NCBI GenBank assembly: GCA_000437595.1
Contig: FR899849.1
Coordinates: forward strand, 81,828 to 119,286
From: Faecalibacterium sp. CAG:74
Lineage (GTDB): Bacteria; Bacillota; Clostridia; Christensenellales; Aristaeellaceae
Length of the DNA stretch: 37,459 nucleotides
Direction: 5' to 3'
Below the pieces are notes generated by a model that was not told the DNA's origin, did not search any database, and saw only the letters and a program-made list of their open reading frames with translations. The translations under genes and the position numbers were made by a program. Below are positions 6,899 to 15,628 of this stretch, one piece after another; positions within the stretch are counted from its first letter, which is position 1; each line of letters begins with the position of its first letter.

Positions 6899-8842
6899 TT
6901 ATGCCTTTATGCAATCGCATTCGTCCATCCACGCCTTGTACTGCGCATCCGACGGCATCCGCCAGTCGCCGCGCGGAGACAGGGCAATGGAGCCGATTTT
7001 CACGCCGTCGGGCATACAGTTCCGCTTGAACTGCTGCGTCCAGAAGCGGCGATAGAAATTTTTCAGCCATTTGAGGATGGTTTCGCAGCTGAAATCGTCC
7101 TGAAACGCAATGCAGCACAGGTCGAACACCTTTTTCGGCGGATATCCGAAGCGAATCGCATAGTAGAGGAAGAAGTCGTGCAGCGCGTACGGCCCGACGA
7201 CATCCTCCGTCTGCTGGAGGATATTTCCCTTCTCATCCGGCGGCAGCAGTTCAGGGCTGATGGGTGTGTCAAGGATGCTTTGCAGGCATTCGCGGCTGGA
7301 TGAGAAGGCTTCGTTCTCCGCCGCCGTCTGAATCACCCAGCGCACCAGCGTTTTGGGCACGCCGCTGTTCACGCCGTACATGCTCATGTGGTCGGCGTTG
7401 TAAGTGCACCAGCCCAGCGCGATTTCGCTCAAATCGCCTGTGCCAAGGACAATCGCGCCGATTTTGTTCGCCACGTCCATCAGCACCTGCGTCCGCTCGC
7501 GCGCCTGACAATTCTCGTAGGTGACGGAGTGGTCGCTCTCGTCGTGCCCGATGTCGGCAAAATGCTGGCGAACCGCGTTGTGAATCGGGATTTCCCGCTG
7601 GCTGACCCCAAGGCTCGTCATCAAATCCAGCGCGTTGTGGTAGGTGCGGTCGGTTGTGCCGAAGCACGGCATGGTGATGCCGAGGATGTTCGTGCGCGGC
7701 AGATGGAGCATGTCCACCGCCTTGCACGCCGCCAGCAGCGCAAGCGTCGAGTCCAATCCGCCGGAGATGCCAACGACGACCTTCCCGCCCGTGACGGCCA
7801 AGCGACGCGCCAGCGCCGTCGCCTGCATCGCCAGAATCTGCGCGCACCGCAATTGCCGGGACGCCTTGTCCGACGGGATGAACGGGTGCTTGCTGACGCG
7901 GTAATCCGGCGCTGCGTCGTCCGGCAGCAGCGCGTTTTCCATCGTTCTCAGAATATTCGGCTCCTGCTTCCACATGGCGCGCACCTGCGCCGCGCAGTCC
8001 GCGAAGCTGCTTTGCTTCATGCGGTCGGCGCGGATGCGGTCAATGTCAATATCCGCCGTCATCAGGTAATTGTCCGCGAGATACCCCTCGCTTTCCCGGA
8101 TGACCGTGCCGCAGGAGGCAATCACGCTATGCCCGGAGAACACAAGGTCGGAGGACGATTCGCCCATGCCCGCCGAAACGTACACATACCCGCACTGGCA
8201 GCGCGCGCTCTGCTGGCTGATGAGCTGCTGGCGGTACTCACGCTTGCTCAGCAGCTCGTTGCTGGCGGACAGGTTCAGGATGATTTCCGCGCCTTCAACG
8301 GACAGCATCGTGCTCGGCGGCAGCGGCGCCCACAAATCCTCGCACAGCTCGATGCCGAAGCGCACGCCGTCCTCCGTTTCAAATATTGCCTGACGGCAGA
8401 CATCCGTTTTCAGCTTCGGAATGGCGACCGATGCATCCCTGCGCGCATCACCCGACTGAAACCAGCGCTTCTCGTAGAACTCGCCGTTATTGGGCAGGAA
8501 CGTTTTCGGCACCGCACTGATGATTTCGCCTTTGTGCAGCACCACCGCGCAGTTATACAGTGCGCCCTCAATTTCCAGCGGCGCACCGACGACCGCAAGG
8601 ATTCCCTCCGGCATTTCGTCCTTTAGTGCGAGCAGCGCGTCCGTCACATCGTCCAGCAGCCGCCGCTGAAAAAACAAATCGCCGCAGGTATACCCCGTCA
8701 GGCTCAGCTCCGGGAAAGTCACGATGCTGACGTGTTTCTCCTTCGCTTCCCGCATCATCGCCAGATGGCGCTTCATGTTCTCCTTCACGTTCCCCAGCGC
8801 CAGCGACGGAACCGCCGCCCCCACGCGCACCAGTCCGCGCAT
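6899..8842 (-). CDS. nadE: Glutamine-dependent NAD+ synthetase
   Basis: A 647-residue two-domain enzyme making NAD+ from deamido-NAD+, ATP and glutamine. The N-terminal nitrilase-like glutaminase domain shows the triad Glu45 (TFPELSLTGY), Lys113 (VPKTFLPN) and Cys167 (GIELCEDLWAP). The C-terminal synthetase has the P-loop VVGISGGLDSTLALL and GTGDLSEIALGWCTY. Length fits the Clostridia/actinobacterial long form. GGAGG lies 7 bases before the ATG at 8842. It follows the phosphodiesterase gene by 72 bp on the same strand and probably belongs to that transcription unit. Confidence 0.95.
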   Translation of the reverse strand: MRGLVRVGAAVPSLALGNVKENMKRHLAMMREAKEKHVSIVTFPELSLTGYTCGDLFFQRRLLDDVTDALLALKDEMPEGILAVVGAPLEIEGALYNCAVVLHKGEIISAVPKTFLPNNGEFYEKRWFQSGDARRDASVAIPKLKTDVCRQAIFETEDGVRFGIELCEDLWAPLPPSTMLSVEGAEIILNLSASNELLSKREYRQQLISQQSARCQCGYVYVSAGMGESSSDLVFSGHSVIASCGTVIRESEGYLADNYLMTADIDIDRIRADRMKQSSFADCAAQVRAMWKQEPNILRTMENALLPDDAAPDYRVSKHPFIPSDKASRQLRCAQILAMQATALARRLAVTGGKVVVGISGGLDSTLALLAACKAVDMLHLPRTNILGITMPCFGTTDRTYHNALDLMTSLGVSQREIPIHNAVRQHFADIGHDESDHSVTYENCQARERTQVLMDVANKIGAIVLGTGDLSEIALGWCTYNADHMSMYGVNSGVPKTLVRWVIQTAAENEAFSSSRECLQSILDTPISPELLPPDEKGNILQQTEDVVGPYALHDFFLYYAIRFGYPPKKVFDLCCIAFQDDFSCETILKWLKNFYRRFWTQQFKRNCMPDGVKIGSIALSPRGDWRMPSDAQYKAWMDECDCIKA

Positions 8843-8914
8843 ATCTTGTCCTCCTTCACGGAATCTCTGACTTATTCGGCAACCATCTGGTCACCTCATT
8901 GCGTCAGTTCTTCC

Positions 8915-9400
8915 TCAAAATACCAGCATTTTCACCCTTGGGCGGCCGTCCTCTACCTCCAGCATCGCCATCTGCTCCCGGCAGACTGCCCCCGGATTGA
9001 CCAGCATCGGCACGCCCGTGACCATATCCGGCTCATGCGTATGGCCGTAGAAGGCAATGTCGCACTTTTCCTCCCGCGCCCGCTCATAGAGGAACGAACG
9101 GGTCAGCTTGACGCGCTCCAAATGCCCATGCGTCAAGTACAGCCGCACCCCGCCGAAGTCCGTCACCCGGTAATACGGGGCGTTCGGGCAGCAGAAGTCG
9201 TTGTTGCCGCGCACATCCAGCATCAGCGCATCCGGATCGCGGCGGCGGATGAAGTTTTCCGCTTGTGCGAAATCATCCACACCATCGCCCAGAAAGAAGT
9301 ATCCGTCGATTTTCCCCGTCATCTTCCATGTTTCTTCCAGCATCCACCGCAGTTGGCTTTCCTCGCCGTGAATGTCGGACAGCACCAGTGCGCGCATCAT
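8915..9400 (-). CDS. YfcE/MJ0936-type metallophosphoesterase
   Basis: A 161-residue calcineurin-like phosphodiesterase. Metal-site motifs seen in order: LSDIHG, FFLGDGVDD, VRGNND, LTHGH and FYGHTHEPD, ending in the usual LVNPGAV. The start is ATG 9400, whose ATGA overlaps the stop codon of the upstream rph-rdgB fusion by 4 bases; AGGGG lies 8 bases upstream. The arrangement of RNase PH, XTP pyrophosphatase and this phosphodiesterase is recurrent in Clostridia. The substrate is unknown; family members cleave model phosphodiesters. Confidence 0.9.
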   Translation of the reverse strand: MMRALVLSDIHGEESQLRWMLEETWKMTGKIDGYFFLGDGVDDFAQAENFIRRRDPDALMLDVRGNNDFCCPNAPYYRVTDFGGVRLYLTHGHLERVKLTRSFLYERAREEKCDIAFYGHTHEPDMVTGVPMLVNPGAVCREQMAMLEVEDGRPRVKMLVF

Positions 9401-10728
9401 TCGTGCAGCCCCTTCATAATCTCGAGCATCTTCTCGCACGCCCGTGCGCGATGGCTGATTTGGTTTTTCTCTTCCTCGGTCACTTCAGCGAAGGTCTTGT
9501 TCAGCGGTTCATAGAGGAACAGCGGATCATAGCCGAAGCCGCCCGTGCCGCGTTCTTCCTCCAGCAGCACGCCGGGGCAGGAGCCTTCCGCAATCAGCGT
9601 CTCCCTGCCCGGAATCTTAAGCGCCAGCGCGCAGATGAACGCGCAGGAGCGGTCAGTCTTGCCCTTCATGCGGCGCAGCAGCAGCGCATTGTTCGCCGCA
9701 TCGCCGCTGCCCTCGCCCGCCATCATGGCGTAGCGCGCGCTGTACACGCCGGGGTCGCCGTCCAGCACCTCGACGGACAAACCGCTGTCATCCGCAAGCG
9801 TCGGCAGTCCCGTCGCCGCGCTGACCGTCTCCGCCTTGATGGCCGCATTGCCAGCGAACGTCGTCGCCGTTTCCTCAATCGGCGCATTAAAACCTGCCGC
9901 CACCATCGAAACAACGGTGTAGTAATCCCCGAAAATGTGCTGCAATTCGCGAATCTTATGCTGATTGGAGGACGCGACCACAAGCGTCGGTTTGGCGCTC
10001 AAATGCCGCTTGGATTCCGCCAGCGAATCCTTCTGCTTCTCCATCAGCGCGCGGATGCCCTTCGCGCCCATATCCAGCAGCGCATTCAGTTCCGCCTGCG
10101 TGAAGGAGCGTCCCTCGCCCGTGCCCTGCAGCTCAACAAACTCGCCCTTTTCGTTCATGACGATGTTCATATCCACCTGCGCGCGGCTGTCCTCTTCATA
10201 GCACAAATCGACGCAGGGCGTATCATCCACCACGCCGACGGAAATTGCCGCGATTTGATGCGTAATCGGTGAGCGCAGGAGCTTGCCCTCGTCCAGCAGC
10301 TTGCTGACCGCGCACACGAGCGCCACCATTGCGCCGGTAATCGCCGCGGTGCGCGTTCCGCCGTCGGCCTGCAGCACATCGCAGTCCAGCGTGATGGTAC
10401 GTTCGCCCAGCGCCGTCAAATCAACCGCCTGACGCAGGCTGCGCCCAATCAGCCGGGAAATCTCCACACCGCGGCCGTCCCGCTTCACGCCGTCGCGCTG
10501 CTTGCGATGTCCTGTCGAGGCGGGCAGCATGGCGTATTCCGCCGTCACCCAGCCCTGCCCCTTTCCGCGCAGGAACGGCGGCACATTCTCCTCCACCGAT
10601 GCGGTGCAGATAACCTTTGTATTGCCCGTGCAAATCAGGCACGAGCCATCCGCCGTGCGCACAAAATCGGTTTCAATCGTCACAGGGCGCCCCATTTCCG
10701 GCGCCCTGCCATCGTTTCGTGTCAGCAT
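9397..10728 (-). CDS. rph-rdgB: RNase PH fused to XTP/dITP pyrophosphatase
   Basis: A 443-residue fusion. Residues 1 to about 240 are RNase PH, the phosphate-dependent 3'-end trimming enzyme of tRNA precursors: LTRNDGRAPEMGRPVTIETDF, GWVTAEYAMLPAST and LDCDVLQADGGTRTAAITGA. From about residue 247 the RdgB/HAM1 fold starts: TLVVASSNQHKIRELQHIF, LADDSGLSVEVLDGDPGVYSARYA, GGFGYDPLF and ISHRARA, a house-cleaning nucleotide pyrophosphatase removing ITP/XTP. Such fusions are known in some Firmicutes. The ATG at 10728 has GGAGG 9 bases upstream. I could not pick a promoter in the 212-bp divergent gap to pgsA with confidence. Confidence 0.95.
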   Translation of the reverse strand: MLTRNDGRAPEMGRPVTIETDFVRTADGSCLICTGNTKVICTASVEENVPPFLRGKGQGWVTAEYAMLPASTGHRKQRDGVKRDGRGVEISRLIGRSLRQAVDLTALGERTITLDCDVLQADGGTRTAAITGAMVALVCAVSKLLDEGKLLRSPITHQIAAISVGVVDDTPCVDLCYEEDSRAQVDMNIVMNEKGEFVELQGTGEGRSFTQAELNALLDMGAKGIRALMEKQKDSLAESKRHLSAKPTLVVASSNQHKIRELQHIFGDYYTVVSMVAAGFNAPIEETATTFAGNAAIKAETVSAATGLPTLADDSGLSVEVLDGDPGVYSARYAMMAGEGSGDAANNALLLRRMKGKTDRSCAFICALALKIPGRETLIAEGSCPGVLLEEERGTGGFGYDPLFLYEPLNKTFAEVTEEEKNQISHRARACEKMLEIMKGLHE

Positions 10729-10940
10729 ATCTCATTTCCTCCGTTATTCTGTACTTTCTCTGCATTCATTCGACGCGCTGCGTGTTTTTCCTGCCGAAAC
10801 TTCCGCGAAAATCGTTGATTCGGCATCAAAATTCGCGCTTTGGGCTTTTCTTTCGGCGCATTTTGTGGTATGCTTAGAGGCGCGAGTTTTTAGGTAACCC
10901 GGTATTCCTGCCGGCAAATTTATTAGAAAGGACTTATTTC

Positions 10941-11522
10941 GTGGGTAGTTTCAGCAGCAAGTATCTCAAAGACATTTGGAATCTCCCCAACATCCTGACA
11001 ATGCTCCGTCTCGTGCTGATTCCGGTTTTCGCAGGGTTATTTCTCGCCGGATATGAGAAGTGGGCGCTCGCCGTGTTTATCATTGCCAGCATCACCGATT
11101 ATCTGGACGGGTATCTTGCGCGCAAAAACAATCAGATTACCGCTTTCGGCAAGCTGATGGATCCCTTGGCGGACAAGCTGATGGTCTGCACCGCCCTGCT
11201 TGGGCAAGGGCTGTCCGGTGTGTTCCCGTGGCCTGCGATTCTCATCGTGATGACGAAGGAGGTTGTGATGATTATCGGCGGCATCTACATGCTGCAGAAC
11301 GGCATTGTCGTCTACTCGAACATCTTGGGCAAAGCAGCGCAGTTTTCATTTATCGCGGCGCTGATTCTCTCCTTCTGGCACAAGGAATTTGTCGCGGCGT
11401 CGCTGCCGCTGGACCGAATCATCCTCTGGATTGCGGTTGCGCTGGCTTTGGTGGCGCTGGTAGACTACGCGCTTGACGCGGCGAAGAAGCTCAAGGCGCA
11501 CAAAGCGGGGAAAGTCAGCTGA
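10941..11522 (+). CDS. pgsA: CDP-diacylglycerol-glycerol-3-phosphate 3-phosphatidyltransferase
   Basis: A 193-residue integral membrane protein with the CDP-alcohol phosphotransferase signature D-x2-D-G-x2-A-R-x8-G-x3-D-x3-D (DYLDGYLARKNN...GKLMDPLADK). It makes phosphatidylglycerol phosphate for anionic phospholipids. N-terminal NLPNILTMLRLVLIPVF fits PgsA. GTG start at 10941 with AAAGGAC 7 bases upstream. The only promoter hint is an extended -10 (TGGTATGCT, 10866-10874) without a good -35 box. The plus-strand terminator, if any, must lie within the repeat that follows. Confidence 0.92.
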   Translation: MGSFSSKYLKDIWNLPNILTMLRLVLIPVFAGLFLAGYEKWALAVFIIASITDYLDGYLARKNNQITAFGKLMDPLADKLMVCTALLGQGLSGVFPWPAILIVMTKEVVMIIGGIYMLQNGIVVYSNILGKAAQFSFIAALILSFWHKEFVAASLPLDRIILWIAVALALVALVDYALDAAKKLKAHKAGKVS

Positions 11523-11587
11523 TTCCCACTTGGACGGAAAATCCCCTGCTTGCATTAAAAGCAACTATGTTTGAAAGACCGGCAATC

Positions 11588-11867
11588 TGGTCGCGCCCAT
11601 TTGGCGCGACACAGCATGGTTGGTTGAAAGAGCAGCTTGGGGGGCGCGTCTGAGGACGCGCAAAGTTAGGGGCAGGGACGCTTCGCTGCCTGCGCCTTTT
11701 GTTGGACACGTTTGACATGCTGGTCGCCCGCGGAACAGTTGGGGCGTTGCCCCAAACCCCAGCAGGGACGCTGTCCCTGCACCCTGCAAGGGGCAATTGC
11801 CCCTTGACCCCTTTTTTGTCGCCCGGCTTGGTCGCTTTTCCCTACCTCCTTGGGTGAAGCGGCTTTT
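11588..11867 (-). repeat. Hairpin repeat family 1, copy B (longest copy)
   Basis: About 280 bp filling the gap between pgsA and the cupin gene. Read on the minus strand it starts immediately after the cupin stop codon with AAAAGCCGCTTCACCCAAGG, and copy C starts the same way after the DUF362 stop codon. It carries hairpins GGGGC-AATT-GCCCC, GCAGGGAC-GCT-GTCCCTGC, GGGGCAACGCCCC, GCGTC-TGAG-GACGC and TCGCGCC-CATTT-GGCGCGA. A six-T run at 11813-11818 may terminate pgsA transcripts. Confidence 0.75.
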
Positions 11868-12209
11868 TTATTTGCCCGTTCCATGCTCCGGGACGACGGC
11901 GTAAATCACCAAATCTTCATCGCCCTCACAGTAGGTCGCGTGCCGATGTCCCTTCGGGCAATAGTGCGTCTGTCCGGCATGGACAATCTCTTCCCCATCA
12001 TCCATCATAATCCGTGCCGTCCCCGACAGCACATACACAATCTCGCTATTCGTCTCATGCGTATGCATCCCAATCGACGAACCGGGCGTAATCCGCGCCA
12101 GCATGATGCGGTTCAAATCGTCCGAATACATCCGCGTATACACCATGCCGTCGCCGCCCTTGAAGTTGTGAATCGGCGTTTCAGAAATATGCTGCAAATC
12201 AAGAATCAT
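11868..12209 (-). CDS. Cupin-domain protein
   Basis: A 113-residue single-domain cupin. Motif 1 is GSSIGMHTHETNSEIVYVLSG (two His, one Glu for the metal) and motif 2 contains AGQTHYCPKGHRHATY. Such small cupins can be isomerases, dioxygenases or sugar-binding sensors; function cannot be assigned. Start ATG 12209 has AAGGAGAG 7 bases upstream. There is almost no room for a separate promoter between the terminator of the upstream gene and this start, so it may be expressed by read-through. Confidence 0.85.
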   Translation of the reverse strand: MILDLQHISETPIHNFKGGDGMVYTRMYSDDLNRIMLARITPGSSIGMHTHETNSEIVYVLSGTARIMMDDGEEIVHAGQTHYCPKGHRHATYCEGDEDLVIYAVVPEHGTGK

Positions 12210-12245
12210 AGTTTTTCTCTCCTTTTTCAATCTTTCATCAGAAAA

Positions 12246-12291
12246 GCGCCTGCAAGCAGGTCAGCCGAACCGACTGCCTCCTTGCAGGCAC
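12246..12291 (-). terminator. Terminator of the PQQ-propeller gene
   Basis: Minus strand GTGCCTGCAAG pairs with CTTGCAGGCGC over 11 positions, then TTTTC. It lies between the propeller gene and the cupin gene. Confidence 0.75.
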
Positions 12292-12341
12292 TTTTTGCTG
12301 CACACCGGAACGGCAGTCATTCCAGCGCACATCGGATTCAC

Positions 12342-15300
12342 TTAATCAATCTTCACGCCGTAGAGGAAACTCGTGCCCTTGCCGGTCGTGCCGATGACGA
12401 GCATGTTCTGGTAGACGGCGGGGGACGCTTCAATCGTGCCATTGAGCTGCAAGGTGTTGATGGTTTCGCCCGTCAAGCCGTCCAGCAGCATGAGCACGCC
12501 ATCGCTCGTCGCCTGAATAATCCAGCCCTTGCCGTTCTCGTTGTAGACCGCGACGGGCGACGAGTAGCAGTAGCCGCCCAGCGACTTCGCCCAGACGACT
12601 TTGCCCGTCTGCTTGTTCAGCGCCACCAGCACGCCTTCCTGCGCCTTCGCGCCGCTGCCTAACAGCTTTTCACTGCCGGAAGCGGAAATGTAGGACAGCG
12701 TGTAGTACACCAAGTCGCCCAGCTGATATTGCCCGATGACAGGGGACGCCATCGCGCCCGCGGTGTAGTCCTTTTTCTTCGTCGCGTTCAGGGCAAGCGA
12801 CCAATCCTCCGCGCCCGTCGTCGCGTCGTAGCGGCGGATGGCAACGTCGCCCTTGGAGCGGTTCAGCAGCGTGTTCGCCGTGTAGAGCCAGAGGCGTCCG
12901 TCGTCGTCAAAATCCAGCGCAACGGCAGACTTGACCGCGTCGCCCGTTTCGACTGCCCAGACGGTGGTCATCGTCGTCGTGTCAACGCAGCGCAGCACGC
13001 CCTCCACATCCGCATAGAACACATAGCTGCCGTACATCGCAATGGGTGCTTCCACCGCCGTGTAGGCATCCTTCTGTTTCTTCGTGCGGCTCTTCATCAT
13101 CGTGATGGTCGGGCTGACTTTCAGGTTGCCGGATTCATCCGTCGGCGTTTCGTAGACCGTGTTCATATGCACGGTGTAGAGCATACCGTTCGTGCCGGCG
13201 GTGATGTATGTATCGCTGTTGCGGTCATAGAGCGCCGAGCCGTCGAACGCGCCAACATCGTTGTATGCGCGGTCTTTCTTGCTGCCGCCGTCCAGACCGT
13301 CGATGGTCAGGTTCTCCTTGTTCGTCAGCAGATCATAGAAGTGCTGACCGATGCTGCCCGTTTTGTTGGCGAGGAAGCGCGCGTACTGCCCGACGGACAT
13401 CTGCGGATACGCCAGCGTACTGAGGCTGGGCGTGGAGCGCATCGGATAACCGAGTTCAATCGGTTCGCGGGTCTTGCTGCCGTCTTCAAGGTCAAGGAAG
13501 TAGATTTTACCGTCCAAGCTGGCGGCGATAACTTCCTTCAATGCAGTCTTGTCGTTCTTGCCGTCCAGCAGGGGCATATCCTGGCGCACGCGGCGCGCCC
13601 ACTGCTCAATCACGGGCTGATTCGCCCACGAGAAGCCGTAGTAGGTTCGGCTCTTGCCCTTCAGGCTGCCGGTTTCGACCGCCCACACCTGCGTCAGCTG
13701 CGTCGCGTCTTCCACTGTGCCGACGGCGGCGTTCTGGCGGAATGCCGTGCCGCGGTAGGTCAGCACACCGATTTTGCGCGTCGTGTAGTCGTCGTCTGCG
13801 GGCATGTCGATGATTTCCTTCTCGTCGCGGGTGTATTCCTTCACGGCGGTGCGGCTGTCATCTCGATAGACCACGGTATCGGCAATCAGTGACGGATCAG
13901 CGCTTGCGTCCGCCGAGAAAGTCAGCACAGGGCGCGGGGTAGCAGTCGGTTCGGGGGTCGGCTCTTCGGTCGGCACTTCCGTGGGATCGGGTTCAGGCGT
14001 TTCCGTCGTTTCCTCTTCGGGCAGGATGATTTCTTCCGTCTTCTGCGGCGCGGGGGCCATCGTCGGGGTAACGGTCGGCACTTCCGTCGGTGCGAGCGTC
14101 ACCAGCACGGGCGCCTGCGTCGGGGCTTCCGTCGGCATCTCCGTCGGAATTTCGGTCGGCACTGTGGTCGGCATCAGCGTCGGCGCTTCGGTCGGCGCTT
14201 CCGTCGAAATCGTCAGCGCCAAATTTTGCGTATTCTCCGCCATTGCAGGGCTGACCGTCGGTTCCGTGGTGGAATCGGCGGTCAGTTCGTGAGCATCCGG
14301 CTGAGCCGGATTGTTTGCGGCTGTGGAGAAATTCGTCGGCAGGTTGGAAATGGACGCAGGGCTATTTCCGCCCAGCGAAACCGTCTGCCGGAACCCGGTC
14401 GGAATCCACGCCTCATTGCTGAGCATTTCTGCCTCAATCACGCCGGAGTAAGCGTCAGCGGTCGTCAGCGTGAAAATCCAGACGACGGTGTTATCGGTGT
14501 TGGACTGGCTCATCAGCGTCACCGTGTCAAAGGGATTTCCGTTTTCATCCACCACGCGCACGTCCGTGACATTGTTGCTGGTGACGAGGTTGAAGGTAAT
14601 CTGATACGGCGCGGTGGACGAGGTAATCGACGCGGTGAAGCTCGATGCCGTCGGTGCGACAGCCTGCGTCTGCGTGCGGCCGGTCAGCGGCGCGGTAATC
14701 GTGCGCTTCAGGTTGCCCAGGAAGCCGGTATTGCTGTCCGGAATCAGCAGAAGCCCCACCACGAGCAGACCAATCACCAGCACGATGGCAATCACCACCG
14801 CCAGCGCGCTCTTCTTGCCACGCGGCGCTTCCTCTTCCACGTCCTCCTGCGGGCGCGCGAACTCGTTTTGCAAGTGATTCCGACGTGAGGACGCGCCTGC
14901 GTGCTCCATGTTCAGGTTCGTGCGCTGGCGGGCTTCCTCCTGCCGTTCTGCGGCGGATTTCACCTCGCCCATGCCGTCCAGCTTAACCGGGCGGCGGATG
15001 ACATTCTGCGGTTGACGCATCGGCGGCAGGCTCGTGCGCGAGGCATCCGGGCGCGGCACACCGGGCGTCGGGATATTCGCACTCCGATTCTGTCCAAACG
15101 GCGCGTTGGGCTTTTCCGCTGCCGGTGCGACCGGTGCGACCGGTGCGACCGGTGCGACCGGCGCGACCGGCGCGACCGGTGCGACCGGCTTCACCTGCTT
15201 CGTCTCCCCCGCTTCCGCATTGCGCTGGAAGGTGCTGCGAATCGGCGGCATTTTCTGCGTCGTGCCAGGGACATCTTCCACGGCGGGCTTCGCCGTTTCC

Positions 15301-15425
15301 GCGTTCGTCACATTTGCCGCATTCCCCTGCTGCTGGTACATATCTGCGCGGCGGCGGCGCGGCGTGGTCTTTTCTTCGGCAGCTGGCTGCTGCACGGATC
15401 TATCCTGATAATTATTCTGATCCAA
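12342..15425 (-). CDS. Membrane-anchored protein with Thr/Pro-rich stalk and PQQ-like beta-propeller
   Basis: A 1027-residue protein built in zones. Residues 1-205 are a charged, low-complexity cytoplasmic part with seven VAP triplets (about 81-101). Residues 206-228 form one transmembrane helix. About 260-350 is a small beta-rich domain. About 387-500 is a TEAP/TEVP/TPEP-rich mucin-like stalk. About 510-1027 is a BamB/PQQ-type propeller with repeated VVWAKSLGG, TTVWAVETGDAVKSA and ALNKQTGK blade motifs. It likely stands on the cell surface with the propeller outside; ligand unknown. The start is TTG at 15425 with AAGGAG 10 bases upstream; the next ATG (residue 29) lacks a ribosome site. Own promoter and terminator, so monocistronic or with the cupin. 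Confidence 0.85.
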   Translation of the reverse strand: MDQNNYQDRSVQQPAAEEKTTPRRRRADMYQQQGNAANVTNAETAKPAVEDVPGTTQKMPPIRSTFQRNAEAGETKQVKPVAPVAPVAPVAPVAPVAPVAPAAEKPNAPFGQNRSANIPTPGVPRPDASRTSLPPMRQPQNVIRRPVKLDGMGEVKSAAERQEEARQRTNLNMEHAGASSRRNHLQNEFARPQEDVEEEAPRGKKSALAVVIAIVLVIGLLVVGLLLIPDSNTGFLGNLKRTITAPLTGRTQTQAVAPTASSFTASITSSTAPYQITFNLVTSNNVTDVRVVDENGNPFDTVTLMSQSNTDNTVVWIFTLTTADAYSGVIEAEMLSNEAWIPTGFRQTVSLGGNSPASISNLPTNFSTAANNPAQPDAHELTADSTTEPTVSPAMAENTQNLALTISTEAPTEAPTLMPTTVPTEIPTEMPTEAPTQAPVLVTLAPTEVPTVTPTMAPAPQKTEEIILPEEETTETPEPDPTEVPTEEPTPEPTATPRPVLTFSADASADPSLIADTVVYRDDSRTAVKEYTRDEKEIIDMPADDDYTTRKIGVLTYRGTAFRQNAAVGTVEDATQLTQVWAVETGSLKGKSRTYYGFSWANQPVIEQWARRVRQDMPLLDGKNDKTALKEVIAASLDGKIYFLDLEDGSKTREPIELGYPMRSTPSLSTLAYPQMSVGQYARFLANKTGSIGQHFYDLLTNKENLTIDGLDGGSKKDRAYNDVGAFDGSALYDRNSDTYITAGTNGMLYTVHMNTVYETPTDESGNLKVSPTITMMKSRTKKQKDAYTAVEAPIAMYGSYVFYADVEGVLRCVDTTTMTTVWAVETGDAVKSAVALDFDDDGRLWLYTANTLLNRSKGDVAIRRYDATTGAEDWSLALNATKKKDYTAGAMASPVIGQYQLGDLVYYTLSYISASGSEKLLGSGAKAQEGVLVALNKQTGKVVWAKSLGGYCYSSPVAVYNENGKGWIIQATSDGVLMLLDGLTGETINTLQLNGTIEASPAVYQNMLVIGTTGKGTSFLYGVKID
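15124..15186 (-). repeat. Seven tandem 9-bp units inside the propeller gene
   Basis: Seven head-to-tail copies of GGTGCGACC (two with GGCGCGACC) encode the V-A-P triplets. The near identity at third positions suggests recent slippage, so copy number may vary between strains. Confidence 0.9.
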
Positions 15426-15472
15426 AGCGTCTTTACTCCTTTGCTCCGTTAGTTGCGCTCAGGCATACCCCC

Positions 15473-15501
15473 ATTATACCCTAAACGGCGGATAATCTCA
15501 A
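15473..15501 (-). promoter_or_regulatory. Promoter of the PQQ-propeller gene
   Basis: Minus strand TTGAGA (15501-15496), 17-base spacer, TATAAT (15478-15473). Confidence 0.72.
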
Positions 15502-15564
15502 CCCCTGAAAGCCTGTCAATTGTAAAAATTGCAAGCAAAAATCAGGATTGCACCCGGAAAAGCG

Positions 15565-15593
15565 TGGATTTTTCTTTTTTCGCGGTGTATAAT
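15565..15593 (+). promoter_or_regulatory. Probable promoter of the DUF362 gene
   Basis: A perfect TATAAT at 15588-15593; the -35 region (TGGATT at 15565-15570, 17-base spacer) is weak. Confidence 0.45.
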
Positions 15594-15628
15594 GAGGGCA
15601 ATGCTTTTCAACAAGGAGGATTTTGCGC

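Noticed and set aside
10729..10940. Divergent promoters for rph-rdgB and pgsA
   Set aside because: Only an extended -10 toward pgsA is visible; no pair of boxes with proper spacing could be defended, so none is listed as a feature.
15124..15186. Tandem 9-bp units as a possible CRISPR or satellite array
   Set aside because: Units abut without spacers and encode V-A-P triplets in frame inside a supported gene.
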